Source: Anolis sagrei
Lineage: Eukaryota > Chordata > Lepidosauria > Squamata > Anolidae
Direction of reading: 5' to 3'
Assembly (NCBI RefSeq): GCF_037176765.1
Contig: NC_090022.1
Location: forward strand, 229,521,117 to 229,585,116
DNA length: 64,000 nt
Of the stretch, positions 1-11,658 are shown piece after piece. How positions within the stretch are numbered: the stretch's first letter is position 1; each line of letters opens with the position of its first letter. Below the pieces are notes generated by a model. It was not told the origin of the DNA. It saw only the letters and a list, made by a program, of their open reading frames with translations, and did no database searches. The translations under genes were made by a program, and so were the position numbers.

Positions 1-102
1 TCATTTTTTCATTACAGTCAACATTTTTTTTCCGGTGAATAATCCTGAATCTTCACTTTCCAAAAAGAAATCTTCCAGACCTTCTGCTGAAACCAGGGAA
101 GT

Positions 103-570
103 CTCAGAATGTTAAATATATTGTTTACAAATTAGATAAATTAGATTAGGGCCCCCTGGTGGCGCACCGGGTTAAACTTGTTGATCGAAAGGTTGGCAGT
201 TCAAATCCGGGGAGCAGGGTGAATTCCTGCTGTTAGCCCCAGCTTCTGCTAACCTAGCAGTTCGAAAACATGCAAATGTGAGTAGATCAATAGGAACCGC
301 TTCTGTGGGAAGGCTCCATGCAGTCATGCTGGCCACATGACGTTGGAGGTGTCTATGGACAATGCCGTCTCTTCAGATCAGAAATGGAGATGAGCTCCAA
401 CCCCCAGAGTTGGACACGACTGGACTTAATGTCAAGGGGAAACTCTACCTTTACTTAAATTAGATAAAAGCAATGGATGATTGCGTATTTCAACAAACTT
501 CTCAGATCTAGATTCTATTCTAAGAACTTTACCCTCAGATGTTAAATATATTGTTTACAAATTAGATAAA
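103..570. repeat. 37-bp direct repeats flanking a Sauria SINE
   Basis: The string ctcaga(a)tgttaaatat… ending attagataaa occurs at 103-140 and again at 534-570, identical except for one inserted base. The Sauria SINE and about 70 bp of other sequence lie between. Confidence 0.85.
149..456 (+). mobile_element. Sauria SINE (tRNA-derived, BovB-like tail)
   Basis: A tRNA-like head (ctggtggcgcaccgggttaa, ggcagttcaaatcc) is followed by the squamate SINE body and the tail gacacgactggacttaatgt … cctttact. Eleven-bp target duplications aaattagat(t/a)a lie at 138-148 and 457-467. Confidence 0.9.
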
Positions 571-2137
571 CCCTTTCCCATAATCTAAGAAGACCCACTT
601 CCTCAGTACACTTCTATTGACAAGCCATAATCATTCTAGCCGAGGATAATATAAAATATAAATTTTGCCTTTCCCAAAAGCAGGGTGTGACTATTATGCG
701 ATAATTCCTATTATGCGATGAAATAGGATACATTCAAAAGAAATCCTCCCAGAGAAAGAATCATAATAAAATAGATATAAGAATTTTATGAAGCAAGTGT
801 TCATTACTATTTAGAAAGATAGATAGTAATGATACTTTGCCACCATTTGTAATATGCTGGGATCTGATTCACATCACTGCTAATGGACAATAATGCACAG
901 AGACATGAGCAAAGATAATTGTTTCATGGCACATTACATATAGCAATACACTAGTTCTCATAACAGTCAGTTTCAAGGACAAATCCAAAATGCAAGTTAT
1001 GACTTTGAAAGCTGTAAAAAGCTGGGTTCACATTATTTGAAAGACTATATCTCCGTATATAAGTGCCTGCGTTTTAATATCTTCAGGGGAAAATCTTTTC
1101 CTCCAGACCCATTAGGCATATTTGGTGATGACGCAGGAGAAAGTCATCTTAGTGGTTGCTCAAGGATTGTGGAACTCCCACCCATAGGAGATTTGAAAGA
1201 GCTACAACACCTTATACATTTTTTTAAAAAAAATTATGGTAATTTTCACAATTTGGATCTTTCTAGATCCTGTAATGTATTACTCCCACATTGGAAAAAA
1301 TATTCTTAATAACATGTAGCTTTAATATCAATCTGTGAATCCACATGAGAGTTGATATTTGTAAAACTCGTGGTAAATTTAAAACATAAAGCATTTAGCT
1401 TTTCCCTTTTAAAGATAATATTAAACAATATAGTTTAGCCTCAAAAACCCTATGCCTTTAATAAATATCCTGGCTCAGAAAGCTTTTCTAAGTAAACTAA
1501 TCAGCACTTTGATCATTTCTGAAAAGGAAATACTAATAACTCTCTACCAAAGAGAAGTTTTTTATTTTCACCTTCTCAAAACAATCTATACAGCAATTAA
1601 TAGAGCTGTAATTCTAAGTATTTTTCCTGGCCTTTTGATTTTTCCCTTCTTTTGTCCTTGAGAGATTGGTCTAAAAGCAAAACATACATAAAGAAGTAAC
1701 ACTGGTGAAGAGAACAGAAGGAAATCCCTACATTCAAATACTTAGTTTCAAAAATTAGTATGGCTCTTGGTCATCAGGAAGCTCTTACAAAGGATCTTCA
1801 AAGGTTTTCCTTCTCTAGACAAAAAGAAAGCATGCAAAACAACACAATATGATCAGATATAAAGCCTGGAGCTTGCATTAGTCACTAAGAGAAGATAGGC
1901 AATATGAGTATCTCTCTCAATTTTTTTTCCTCCACTGTTAGTATAAAGCAGAGAAAAGAGAGTTAATTCTTCAGTATCAAAGGAAGAGAAGAGCAGACAT
2001 TCTCCTCCTTTACAAGACTGATTCATCAGAAGGTTCAATCATGGTTCTTCTGTGTAATTATTAGCTGGATTGGAAGAGTTACAACATGAAACAATTTCAT
2101 TTATATTCATAATAAAAAGTCACTCAAACAACCAAAA
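571..2137. other. GOLM1 3' intronic/flanking DNA, nothing recognised
   Basis: AT-rich DNA with short spurious reading frames. No splice-framed homologous exon, RNA gene or clear repeat was seen. Confidence 0.5.
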
Positions 2138-2225
2138 ACATGCTTCTAGAACATGGCCATATAGCCCGAAAAACCTACAACTACCCAGTGATTCTGGCCA
2201 TAAAAGCCTTCAACAATACAATATC
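2138..2225 (+). repeat. Tail fragment of the hammerhead-like repeat family
   Basis: acatgcttctagaacatggc … acccagtgattctggccata shares its order with the copies at 38.4, 42.0, 44.9 and 58.3 kb but lacks the ribozyme-like core. Confidence 0.7.
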
Positions 2226-2491
2226 TATTTGCTTGGAACTGCTCTATAGTTTTTGCTATAGAAACTTGAATGCGAAAGATAACACAAGCAGTCACACTAA
2301 TCAAATAACTGATGTTTAGTGGAAATTCTCCCATAGTTTTGAAATGGAAAAACATTCAATAATGGTTATTACTTTTTAAAAATCAAAAATAATAAATGAA
2401 TTTGCTCTTATACATTACGTAGTGTTAAATTGGAACATCTGAAATAACAGAAATACTACTTACAGCATCCTAGAAACTGTTCACTCTAAAG

Positions 2492-2626
2492 CAGTGGTTC
2501 TCAACCTGTGAGTCCCCAAATGTTTTGGCCTTCAACTCCCAGAAATCCTAACAGCTGGTAAACTGGCTGGGATTTCTGGGAATTGTAGGCCAAAACACCT
2601 GGGGACCCACAGGTTGAGAACCACTG
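2492..2626. mobile_element. hAT MITE, cagtggttctcaacc family
   Basis: 135-bp near-palindrome with ends CAGTGGTTCTCAACC / GGTTGAGAACCACTG and a perfect 8-bp target duplication, ctctaaag, at 2,484-2,491 and 2,627-2,634. Confidence 0.95.
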
Positions 2627-2717
2627 CTCTAAAGACTCTTAACAGCAATGCAAGGGGAAGTCTGCCAACAGCATAGTTTTCAACTGAACCTGAATAATTT
2701 TCATTAAGCTGAGAGTA

Positions 2718-2965
2718 AGAGGTTAATCAAGAGCCAGTATTGGGATAGTGGCTTGGCCACTGAAGTACAATTTTGGAGACCAGGGTTTGAATCCCTGGTC
2801 AAGGAAACCCACTGAGTGACCGTGGGCAAGTCACACTCTCTCAGCCTCACTCGAAGGCAACAGCAAATCTCCTCTGAACAAATCTCATCAAGAAACCCTG
2901 TCAGAGGTTCACCTTAGAGTTGCTGTGAGTCAGAAATGACTTCAGGGGACACACCAAAATCACTC
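2718..2965 (+). mobile_element. MIR/CORE-like SINE
   Basis: A tRNA-like start (gtttgaatccctggtc) is followed by gtgaccgtgggcaagtcaca ctctctcagcctca, typical of MIR-class SINEs. The 3' part (gtcagaaatgacttcagggg) is typical of reptile copies. Confidence 0.7.
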
Positions 2966-3884
2966 AACTGGTTTAAGGTGTTATAAAACCTTCAAGTTTA
3001 AAAATATCTCTTTCAACCTATGTCCTGCCCTGTCATTTTCCCTTTTTAGTTAAACAGACCAAAAGGGTGTTAATGACTATAATTTTGGACCATCAACGAA
3101 CCATTAATGGAATTCCTGACTTTTGGAGGATGTATTTCCTTGAGACCATGGTCAATGACTTGGAACTGTGGAGAACGGCACAGAAATTGGGTGACAGGGC
3201 CTTCAGGATGTGATAGTGGCACCCAATTTCCAGGGTGTCAGCTCCTCTGAAGTCACACAGAATGAGGACCTTAGGGAATAAGGACCTAAATGCAAGATAC
3301 TTTACATTAAAAAGTTATAGAACAGCTTTTTAAATGTTCCTTGATTGAAAGCTGACTAGGGTTGGGGACTGTCTAATTCAGACTTTAATCTTCTTGAGTA
3401 TCATTTTCATTGTCTAAGTGGAGACAATGTAGAAATAGGAAGAAGCTGGAAGTAAAATGTTACCTGATGATATTCTGAAGGCTAACAAGATTATAACAAC
3501 AGACATGCCACCACAAACACATGCAATTTCATACTGTTTCAGAAACTAAGCAGTGTTAGATCTGTTTAACACTTGAAGTAATGCCAGAGATTTCCAAATA
3601 GGTTTTTGGAAGGAATCCTGCTTAAAACTCTGGAGAGCCACAATCAGTCAGAATAATACTGCGTTTGACAGACTAATGGTCTGACTCAGCGTAAGGCAGA
3701 ATCCATGAGCATATTGTAATATATATATGACAGACAAAAAGGTCAAGAGTCACTCGGAAAAGCATACCCATCAGATACATTTGGACAGAAAAGCCATTGA
3801 TCGGTATTTATATTGTAATGCCAGATGTCTTCAAGCGAAGACAGGGCAATCTTTGAGGTTTTAAAGGAGAACATGCATATAGGG
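2966..3884. other. GOLM1 downstream intron, nothing recognised
   Basis: No coding or repeat signature apart from scattered short AT runs. Confidence 0.45.
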
Positions 3885-4019
3885 CAGTGGATCTCGACCT
3901 GTGGGTCCCTAGGTGTTTTGGCCTACCACTCCCAGAAATCCCAGCCAGTTTACCAGCTATTAGGATTTCTGGGAGCTGAAGGCCAAAACATCTGGGGACC
4001 CACAGATTGAGAACCACTA
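3885..4019. mobile_element. hAT MITE, cagtggttctcaacc family
   Basis: Same 135-bp palindromic family as at 2,492. Target duplications atataggg / atatagga (7 of 8) flank it. Confidence 0.93.
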
Positions 4020-4288
4020 ATATAGGATATACAAGGAACTTTTGGTGGAATAATGAGAACGCTTGTGATATGGACATCCCTGCATAGGTACTCCACAGAA
4101 GGAATGAGGAATGTTATCATTCTGTTCATCAAAGAAGGCATAACATTAAAGAAATTGGAAACCTCAAAGACCAGATTTCTCATAATCGGTGATTTTGACC
4201 CTCATGTAGTGCTTTAACAGTGGACTGGAATGGCCTAGCTACCGCAAATGTAAAAGATGTCCTGCTAAAGTTCAATTTTAAAACTTAC

Positions 4289-4427
4289 ATGATCATTTTT
4301 CTCTGATACATTTGAAATGTTTTTCTTCTCCTTTTCTTGTGGCACCCCATTTCCTTTTCTTGAGATTTCCGCTATCCTTTCTTCACACTGTTCCTTCAGT
4401 TCTTTCATCTGACTAATACACTGAGAC
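4289..4427 (-). CDS. GOLM1: GOLM1 exon SQCISQMKELKEQCEERI…
   Basis: This 139-nt exon (acceptor ttgattcag, donor CAT|gtaagt) encodes SQCISQMKELKEQCEERIAE, ISRKGNGVPQEKEKK and NISNVSEKNDH. It matches human SQCINQMKEVKEQCEERIEE and the start of the acidic region. The paired cysteines (QC…QC) are conserved. After this point the human protein is a long, poorly conserved acidic tail, and I could not find its lizard exons in the remaining 4.3 kb. They should lie left of the window. Confidence 0.94.
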
Positions 4428-4686
4428 CTGAATCAAAGCACAGAATACAGACATTCAGGTGCATACGCTTGTATACAAAATTCTGCACAGCTAGTAAAGC
4501 GCCAAAGAGGTTCAGTGCCAAAGTCAAAAGTTAGACTTAAACTGAGATTTTATTCCCGTGTAACTACATATAAAACTAAGATATGATTTTCCATCCTACT
4601 GAACCTGAATAAATTTGATAGGCTTAAGTCTGGCTTAATAGGATCACTTTGCCTATAATATCAGTAGCCATGTAGCACAAACTTAC

Positions 4687-4789
4687 ATGTCATATGTAAA
4701 TTTCCTCTGAAGATTAGTTTGGTTTTTCTGAAACTTGTATATATCAATTTGGAGCTTTCCATATTCCTGATGCAGGTCTTCCAGTTGTT
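4687..4789 (-). CDS. GOLM1: GOLM1 exon EQLEDLHQEYG…FTYDM
   Basis: This 103-nt exon has acceptor ttctattcag and donor GACAT|gtaagt. With the base carried from the previous exon it reads EQLEDLHQEYGKLQIDIYKF, then QKNQTNLQRKFTYDM. Human GOLM1 has DQLKTLQRNYGRLQQDVLQF and QKNQTNLERKFSYDL. It is part of the coiled coil and keeps a second sequon (NQT). Confidence 0.95.
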
Positions 4790-4879
4790 CTGAATAGAAA
4801 GAAGAAAGAACAAGATATAGCAGACATAAATGTATGAAAATGTATGCATATGGGTCATTTAGGACAGATGGGACATTTG

Positions 4880-5060
4880 CTTACTTGTTTCATCCAGCAG
4901 TTGTTGTTAACTGCTCTCATGCAACTTCAACTTATGGTGATATTATGAATGATTTTTGCCCAAGATTAAACCTTTTTCTTCCTAATCATCAATGTGATGT
5001 ATACAGAACAACATGACGTATTTGTATTCAAACCTAAGTCTTGTCATGATCGCTTAGGCA
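4880..5060. repeat. Possible SINE relic
   Basis: gttgttaactgctctcatgc … acttatggtgatattatgaa resembles the 5' part of the 5S-related SINE seen at 20.4 kb, strongly diverged. Confidence 0.35.
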
Positions 5061-5093
5061 GAATACCAGCATTTGTGTTTAGGACTACAGTCT

Positions 5094-5247
5094 TAGGCCC
5101 CTTCTGAACTGTCATATAAACCAGATTATCAAAACAGATAATTCATATTATCTGTTTTGAACTGGATTATGGGTCTACACTGCAATATAATCCAGTTCAA
5201 AGTAAATAATCTGGATTTTATATGGCAGTGGAGAAGGAACCTTAGAA
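5094..5247. mobile_element. Palindromic MITE (ataatccagttcaaa group)
   Basis: ggccccttctgaactgtcat … tatggcagtggagaaggaac. Repeated arms with attatctgttttgaactgga, the core shared by about ten copies in this window. Confidence 0.8.
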
Positions 5248-5249
5248 AC

Positions 5250-6330
5250 ACAACTGAAATTTAAGAAACTTAAAAATCACATAGCTAACCCCAAAAGTCC
5301 TCCTGAAACTCCTGATATCCACTCCAAGCAACAGAGGTCTGTGGAGCATTTGAACTTCAAGATGATGCAGCCAGCCCCTTCTCTCACTGCACCAAAGCTT
5401 GAAGCATGGCCACAGTATCCTATCCTAAAGTGCCCATTCAACCATGCCACTGATCTGTGTCTGATGGGCTTCAGGTGGCAATTAGGCTTGTTGTAATAAT
5501 ATCACAACTGTGAATGTGTAACATAGTTAAAAAACAAACTAGTTACAGATCCATAATTCCCAGTTATAAATCCATAACTGTGATATAGGATGCCAGCTAT
5601 ATGGTACAGAGGAGAACCCTGTAGGCCTCCACATGTTGTTGGACAATAATCCCCAACACCCTTCAAACACTGACCATGCTGTCTAGGGCTGCTGAAAGTT
5701 GTGCCCAACAAAATCTGGAAGGCCAAATTAATCCAACCCTGGTTTAAATCTTTCACACATTAGTTTATTTGTAAATTAGGAGGTATCTAACTAGTTGTAG
5801 TAATCAGCACCTAGGTTTCCAATTACAGAAGAATCCCTATTTATTTAGTTAGTTAATTGTATACCACTTTGACACATTTTAATCACAATATTAGAACTGA
5901 ACTAAAAGCCAAATTAGCTGAAATATTTGATCACTAATCTTTTTGTGAGTTTCAAAAAAGGCAAATATAATTTGGATTGGGAAAATGGTGTGGCAGGATT
6001 AACTCTTCTACCACACAAGGTTTTCCATGAATATACCACCCCAACTTACCCTCAACTCCTGTCTGTATTTTTCTATAAGGTGGTAAATTGCAGTTTGGAG
6101 GAAGTAACTTCCATGATGCATTACAGCATGTGAAAGAGTGGTCTATTAAGAATTTAAAAACTGTTTTCTCTGCATTATAATTTTAAGTCAAGCCCCACCA
6201 TGTTTATTTCGTTTTAAAATAAAATAAAAGGATCCTGCCACCATTTCCTTACTAGGCTGCAATATAAGAATTCTATTAATACATATGTAATGGCTTAATA
6301 TAGCAAACATATATGTAATTAATTTACAGA
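5250..6330. other. GOLM1 intron, nothing recognised
   Basis: AT-rich, no recognisable element or exon. Confidence 0.45.
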
Positions 6331-6337
6331 GTTTTAC

Positions 6338-6392
6338 CTTTAAGATTCTGGATCAATCTATCACTTACTGTGATATTATTCAGTAGCATTGC
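6338..6392 (-). CDS. GOLM1: GOLM1 exon AMLLNNITVSDRLIQNLK
   Basis: This 55-nt exon has acceptor tttctttcag and donor AAAG|gtaaaa. It encodes AMLLNNITVSDRLIQNLK plus the first base of the next codon, matching human AVLVNNITTGERLIRVLQ. The NNIT sequon is kept, so an N-glycosylation site in the lumenal stem is conserved. Phase 0 in and phase 1 out agree with the neighbouring exons. Confidence 0.95.
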
Positions 6393-6491
6393 CTGAAAGA
6401 AACAAAAACAAAATTAAGTATGGTAACTACTCCCAGTATTTGTATACAGGCTTACTCAACTTAAATAAATGGGATTTAATTTAGGCATATA

Positions 6492-6778
6492 TCGCTGAGC
6501 TGCGGAACTTGCTGAACGAAAGGTCGGCAGTTCAAATTCGGGGAGCGGGTGAACTCCCACCGTTAACCCCAGCTTCTGCCAACCTAGCAGTTCGAAAACA
6601 TGCAAATGTGAGTAGATCAACAGGTACAGCTCTGGCGGGAAGGTAACAGTGCTCCATGCAGTCATGCCAGCCACATGACCTTGGAGGTGTCTACGGACAA
6701 CACCGGCTCTTTGGCATAGAAATGGAGATTGAGCCCCACTCCACAGAGTCGGACACAATTAGAACCTTTACCTTTTTA
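6492..6778 (+). mobile_element. Sauria SINE, 5'-truncated head
   Basis: Begins within the tRNA head (cgctgagctgcggaacttgc) and runs to the tail gagtcggacacaattagaac ctttaccttttt. Confidence 0.9.
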
Positions 6779-6799
6779 ATCTAAAGTTCTGCCGATTTC

Positions 6800-7230
6800 A
6801 ATAGGTCTGGCTAAGACCTGTTTATACAGGCCACAAAATTCGGGGCTGGTCCAAAGCGTTGCTGTTTTGAACAAGCTTGGGATACTGTCATAGTGCTTAT
6901 ACCATCCCACTCCCCAGCTGTGTTAGCAGCGGAAGCAAAGTCTACACTGTCCAACCAAGCCAAACCTTCTTTTGTTGTTTTTCCTGTGTTGGCCCCTGGC
7001 CATTGCTTGGCACCTTTGACAATGTCAGCAAAAGCATCCACAGAACTTGGAGAGGGGAGGGGGAAAGGGGGGGCAATCCCTCTCCCCTTTTCAAGTTGCA
7101 GTCTTCCTTTTGGACATCAGCAAAGGCACTGAGTGACTGCAGGAGCTCTCCAGAGCCTCCACTATGGCAACGAAAAACGATAAAGTCAAGCATCATCCTG
7201 TTTCCCTCACATCATGGAGCACAGGGATGG
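6800..7230. other. Unassigned GC-richer segment with open frames
   Basis: A block of different base composition from its surroundings, open on both strands (minus frame VKGAKQWPGANTGKTTKEGL; plus frame about 175 residues). The peptides are not recognised. It may be part of an old mobile element or retrocopy; it is not supported as a gene. Confidence 0.3.
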
Positions 7231-7474
7231 GCCGTAAGTCAGGATCCAATTCCAAAATTTTATATCTACTTTCTGTATTATCCCCATTTGGAGCCAATCC
7301 TCCAAAAAGGGAAAACAATTTTTAATATAATTTTGCAGGGAGGCAAAAAAAAAAGGGGGTGGGGGAGAGAAAAATTAGTTTGGCCACATGCTCAACAGTA
7401 TTAATACACAAACATGAATGCATGTCAATTTTAACTTTTGAGTTTTAACCTGTGTGGATTTATTTATTTATTTG

Positions 7475-7985
7475 AATATTTTATTTAAATTTATTTAAAA
7501 CATTTATATTCTGCCCTTCTCACCCTGAAGGGGACTCAGGGCGGAGCACAACATATATACGGCAAACATTGAAATAGTGTTTTGTTCTACCTCGGTATGT
7601 TAACTATGTTGCACCCCACCTCAAGCCACAGGTAATAAACAACAACAACAACAGGAAAAACCAGCCATTATCAAGACCTCAAAATCAAACTGCAAAGGCT
7701 CTGGCATAAACTGTACAGATGGTCCCAGTGGTCATTGGCACACTGGGTGCTGTACCAAAAGATCTCAGCCGCCATTTAGAAACAACAAACATTGACAAAA
7801 TCACGATCTGTCAACTGCAAAAGGCCACCTTACTTGGATCTGCGCGCATCATTTAAAAATACATCACACAACCCGAGACGCTTGGGAAGTGTTGGACTTG
7901 TGATTTTGTGATACGAAATCCAGCATATATATGTTGTTTGCTGTGACATACTGTGTTTTTGTGTCAGTAAAATAATAATAAAAAT
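7475..7985 (+). mobile_element. LINE 3' end, possibly R4 clade
   Basis: The plus strand encodes diverged fragments like GTLGAVPKDLSRHLETTNID and KITICQLQKATLLGSARI, typical of a LINE ORF2 C-terminal region, followed by an (aat)n tail at 7,970-7,990. The start is an L2-like or low-complexity stretch (ttctgcccttctcaccctga). Clade by recall only. Confidence 0.55.
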
Positions 7986-9554
7986 AATAATTTCTAGCAA
8001 AATAATACCTTAAATCCTGAGCAAATTTTGAAGATATCAAAACTAAATTTCTTTTGAATTAAGCCCCAAGTGATATAGGAAGAAGTACCACAGGGTAAAA
8101 CAGTACAAGTATGGATATAACATGGACAATTGAAATGGTTTTCAGTAATACTTTAGTCTACTATTAATAATTCAAACATTATCTTAGTCCACTTTTTATC
8201 ACAGTATCAATTTCAACTAAATAAATGTATATATTTAATCTTTGTACCTAAACATTCAGCCTTTTTCTCCAAACTTTGGTTTTAATTATTTATTAAATGT
8301 TCTATGTGATGATTAAACATTCCGCATAAATAAATGTAACACAATCTACAAAAATATTTTGGCCTTTTTCCTAATAAAATGAATGTAGTAAAACCTAGAT
8401 AAAATGAACGCGGTGAAAGGGGAAATACCGAAGAGATATTGTATTAGCTCCTTTTGTTTTGTCCTTTACATAAAAAGGACACATTCTGAAGCAAGCCTTT
8501 GTTCATGTAAAAGAAAAAAATAGATTCCTTCATTATAATTGGTGCTCAGATGTCTGATCACAAAGCAGAATTATCACTTGCTGTGCAGAAAATATCTTGC
8601 CCCAGCTGGTGGGCAGATGGAACAATATTTCTAGCTAGAAATTTCCTGGGGAATAAACATCTGTGTAGAGTTGCCTAGACAATATATAAACTACTTCACT
8701 GTGTGTAAATAGCACATATATGTCAGAACCAGTGTGTAAGAATTCATGATTTACGCTGTGCTAGTCTATTGTGCAAATATAGAACTAGATGTCAGCTATA
8801 AAAATAATGCCCTGAACATACCGGTATTTAATTTTTGCAGTGAGTTCCTGCAGTAAGCATGACAACTGAAAATCACATGAGCAATATATGTGGCAAACTC
8901 TCAGAGTATGAATGGGCCCCAGGACAGAGTTACCCGTGGTGACGAGCATCACTTTTAATTCTATATGACTCTTGAGAAATTGCAAAGATGTTAATATCAG
9001 TAGCATATCTATCTATCTATCTATCTATCTATTTATGAAAATCCTAAAACAGTGCAAGGAGTAAATGTTTTAGACTAATGAAAAGACAAAACAATACCTC
9101 CTGGATAAAGTTACATTCTTATAAATTGGCTGTAGAAAAAAATTAAGGGCATATCGAACAAGAAGAAGGAAATTCAAAATGGATGTTTGTCTGATCAATA
9201 CCTAGATTGCTGAAAGTTATAGAAACTATTTTTCTTCTTGTTTAAAACATCTCAGTAATGTAGAATAATAAATATGGGATTCAGTGACTGAATTATCAGA
9301 ACAACAACAATAACCATCTATAATTTAAAACATTTCAAGGTATCTCCAAAAACAGCCACGTGCATTCTACTTCTTAAAAATAATGAAAAAGCTGTATGAA
9401 ACAATATCAAGAATAGCAATCGCTTACACACACTACATATTACATTACAATCTGATGGTTACAGTATATTATTTTGCATTCTGTTGCCAATCCAGCATTA
9501 CCTGTGGTACTTTCCTGATTTATCCAGTAACTTTCATGACTTATTATTTGTGCT
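7986..9554. other. GOLM1 intron with a (TATC)n microsatellite
   Basis: Contains (tatc)n at about 9,007-9,032; otherwise no recognisable feature. Confidence 0.5.
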
Positions 9555-9788
9555 TTTTATCATGTCAGAAGCAACTTGAGAAACTGCAAGTCGCTTCTGG
9601 AGTGAGAGAATTGGCCGCCTGCAAGGACGTTGCCCAGGGGACGCCTGGATGTTTTTGATGTTTTACCATCCTTGTGGGAAGCTTCTCTCATGTCCCCACA
9701 TGGAGAACCAGAGCTGACAGAAGGAGCTCATTCGCGCTCTCCCCGGATTCAAACCTCCGACCTGTCGGTCTTCAGTCCTGCCAGCTCT
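9555..9788 (-). mobile_element. Anolis SINE2-type element
   Basis: Minus-strand tRNA-derived SINE with the tail cagtttctcaagttgcttct(g). Perfect 12-bp target duplications, attatttgtgct, at 9,543-9,554 and 9,789-9,800, so it is an undisturbed insertion. Confidence 0.9.
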
Positions 9789-9800
9789 ATTATTTGTGCT

Positions 9801-10520
9801 GTTATATAACTCAATTTTTGTTTAAAACACTTGGAAGGCCACATTTTCACAAGCTTAAATCACTTTATTTAAATAGGCAAAATATGCCACAAAACATCAA
9901 AATAAATCAAAAACAACATTTGTTTAACAAGGCCTACGTAATAAGAAAGAAAATTAGTGTTGCCAGGCAGAGGTGGTCCAAGACATTTTCCAACCAGAAG
10001 TAAACAGAAAATGCTCCCTACACCAAGTCACTATCTAAGAAATGATCGGTCCTGTGATTCTGGCATTTTGAAAAGAAAATTCTACTAGCACCTCTCAGTC
10101 TTGGTAGTAAAATATAACAAGCTGGAATTAAAATAAACCCTAGTTTAGAGTGGCTTATCTTTAATTAGAAACTGAATAAAATCATACTGGTACCTAAAAT
10201 GGAACCTTTTTTTTTTCAGAAACAGTTAGTACAAGACAATTACCATAGATTCATAAATAGATGCACATTGCTTTTACTAATCTTTGGGCAACAGGTCCTT
10301 TCTGAACATCTTTAGAAATAACAGATCTCACTGCTAACTTTGCTTTTTAGATTGATTCAGAATTCTTTCTTCATTCATTATCTCAATCACCTTCCAAAAC
10401 AGGTCATCTTCATTCTCAGTTTGCAGACATGAAATTATCACTAAGAAAGAATGGCAAGTCCTAAGTCATCCAGGAAATCTACTCAAGGTAGAGTCTAAAA
10501 CTCAGAGAACCAAAACCCAC
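9801..10520. other. GOLM1 intron upstream of the candidate microexon
   Basis: No repeat or further exon recognised. Confidence 0.4.
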
Positions 10521-10550
10521 CTGAGTCATAGCCTCGTTCATAGCCTCAGT
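10521..10550 (-). CDS. GOLM1: Candidate 30-nt GOLM1 microexon
   Basis: The minus strand shows a strong acceptor (attttgttttag), 30 nt that translate as TEAMNEAMTQ, then the donor CAG|gtgggt. The piece is phase 0-0, so it would drop between the flanking GOLM1 exons (…DEK and AMLLNN…) without shifting the frame. The human protein as I recall it has no counterpart here. The exon contains a near repeat, GAGGCTATGA twice with one ACC-like spacer region, so a chance open stretch is possible. It may be a squamate-specific or alternatively used cassette. Confidence 0.4.
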
Positions 10551-10689
10551 CTAAAACAAAATAATCAGTAATTCTCCTCTAAGGGTTTTAAAGGTTGAAT
10601 CTGCTTTTTAAAAAGTACCATTTGATATCCTGTGATTCAGGAATGGCAGAGAGTATTCATTTTCAATTTTTAGTAATTAGGTGAACTTG

Positions 10690-11032
10690 AAATTCTGAGA
10701 GTGCCTTGGACCACGAGAAGATCCAACCAGTCCATACTTCAGGAAATAAAGCCCAACTGCTCACTGGAGGGAAGGATATTAGAGGCAAAGATGAAGTACT
10801 TTGGCCACATCATGAGAAGACAGGAAAGCTTAGAGAAGAAATGATGGTGGGAAAAATGGAAGGAAAAAGGAAGAGGGACCGACCAAGAGCAAGATGGATG
10901 GATGGGATCCTTGAAGTGACTGGCTTGACCCTGAAGGACCTGGGGGTGGTGATGGCCGACAGGGAGCTCTGGCATGGGCTGGTCCATGAGGTCATGAAGA
11001 GTTGGAAACAACTGAATGAATAAACAACAACA
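10690..11032 (+). mobile_element. BovB (RTE) LINE 3' end
   Basis: Encodes KRKRDRPRARWMDGILEVTG LTLKDLGVVMADRELWHGLV HEVMKSWKQLNE, the C-terminus of BovB reverse transcriptase, and ends with (aac)n-like sequence after the stop. Upstream frames are broken. Confidence 0.85.
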
Positions 11033-11650
11033 GGTGAACTTGTCCCAGATTTCCATTGTGAACATGCTTCTTTGATTTGAATTTCATAGTATGCTAGATC
11101 TACTTTATCCATTAACAGGATAGTAAATGAGACTATAAAAATCCAACCGTAGCCTTGTTAAATTCCGTATAAATAATCTATTCCAGGACTTTCTATTTTC
11201 ATTGCCTTTGGAAATATCTTCTCCTTTAGAATAGATAGATAGACAGATAGACAATTTAAAAACTATTCTTGTCTGCAGGAAAGGTGATATCCATATGTAG
11301 GATAACTCCTTTGGCTCCAAAGCTAGGAAGGGTGATACGACCAATAAATGTATTTATGCTGTTGGCCCATACCATTTTTCTAGTTCCTCTCATAGCCAAG
11401 CACAAAGGGTTGCCATTAGAATGAAAATTAGTAGAAAATTCAAAAGAACCAGAAGTATATCACAAGATGGATGATCACATAAATCAGTTGGGGAATGTTT
11501 CCACATTAGGGTATCTTGATGTCTTCTGTGTATACAAGAATGGATGTTCATAGTAATCTCCAAGATTTCAATGTCTGTTTGCAACAATATCTTCCTCCGT
11601 TCATCTCTGCATTCATAACATTCAACCCTGGTTTCTTTTGGCCAAAATCA
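11033..11650. other. GOLM1 intron, (GATA/GACA) microsatellite only
   Basis: A short gatagatagacagatagac tract near 11,229. Nothing else recognised. Confidence 0.45.
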
Positions 11651-11658
11651 CACAACAG

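Noticed and set aside
1-92. Minus-strand acceptor-like ggtttcag followed by an open acidic frame at the left edge
   Set aside because: The acidic frame is short and hits a stop at the window edge, and the phase needed after the last GOLM1 exon reads into TGA. Not supportable as GOLM1 exon 7.
149-220. tRNA-like gene at the head of the SINE, and similar heads elsewhere
   Set aside because: These are tRNA-derived SINE heads with diverged stems and SINE bodies attached, not tRNA genes.
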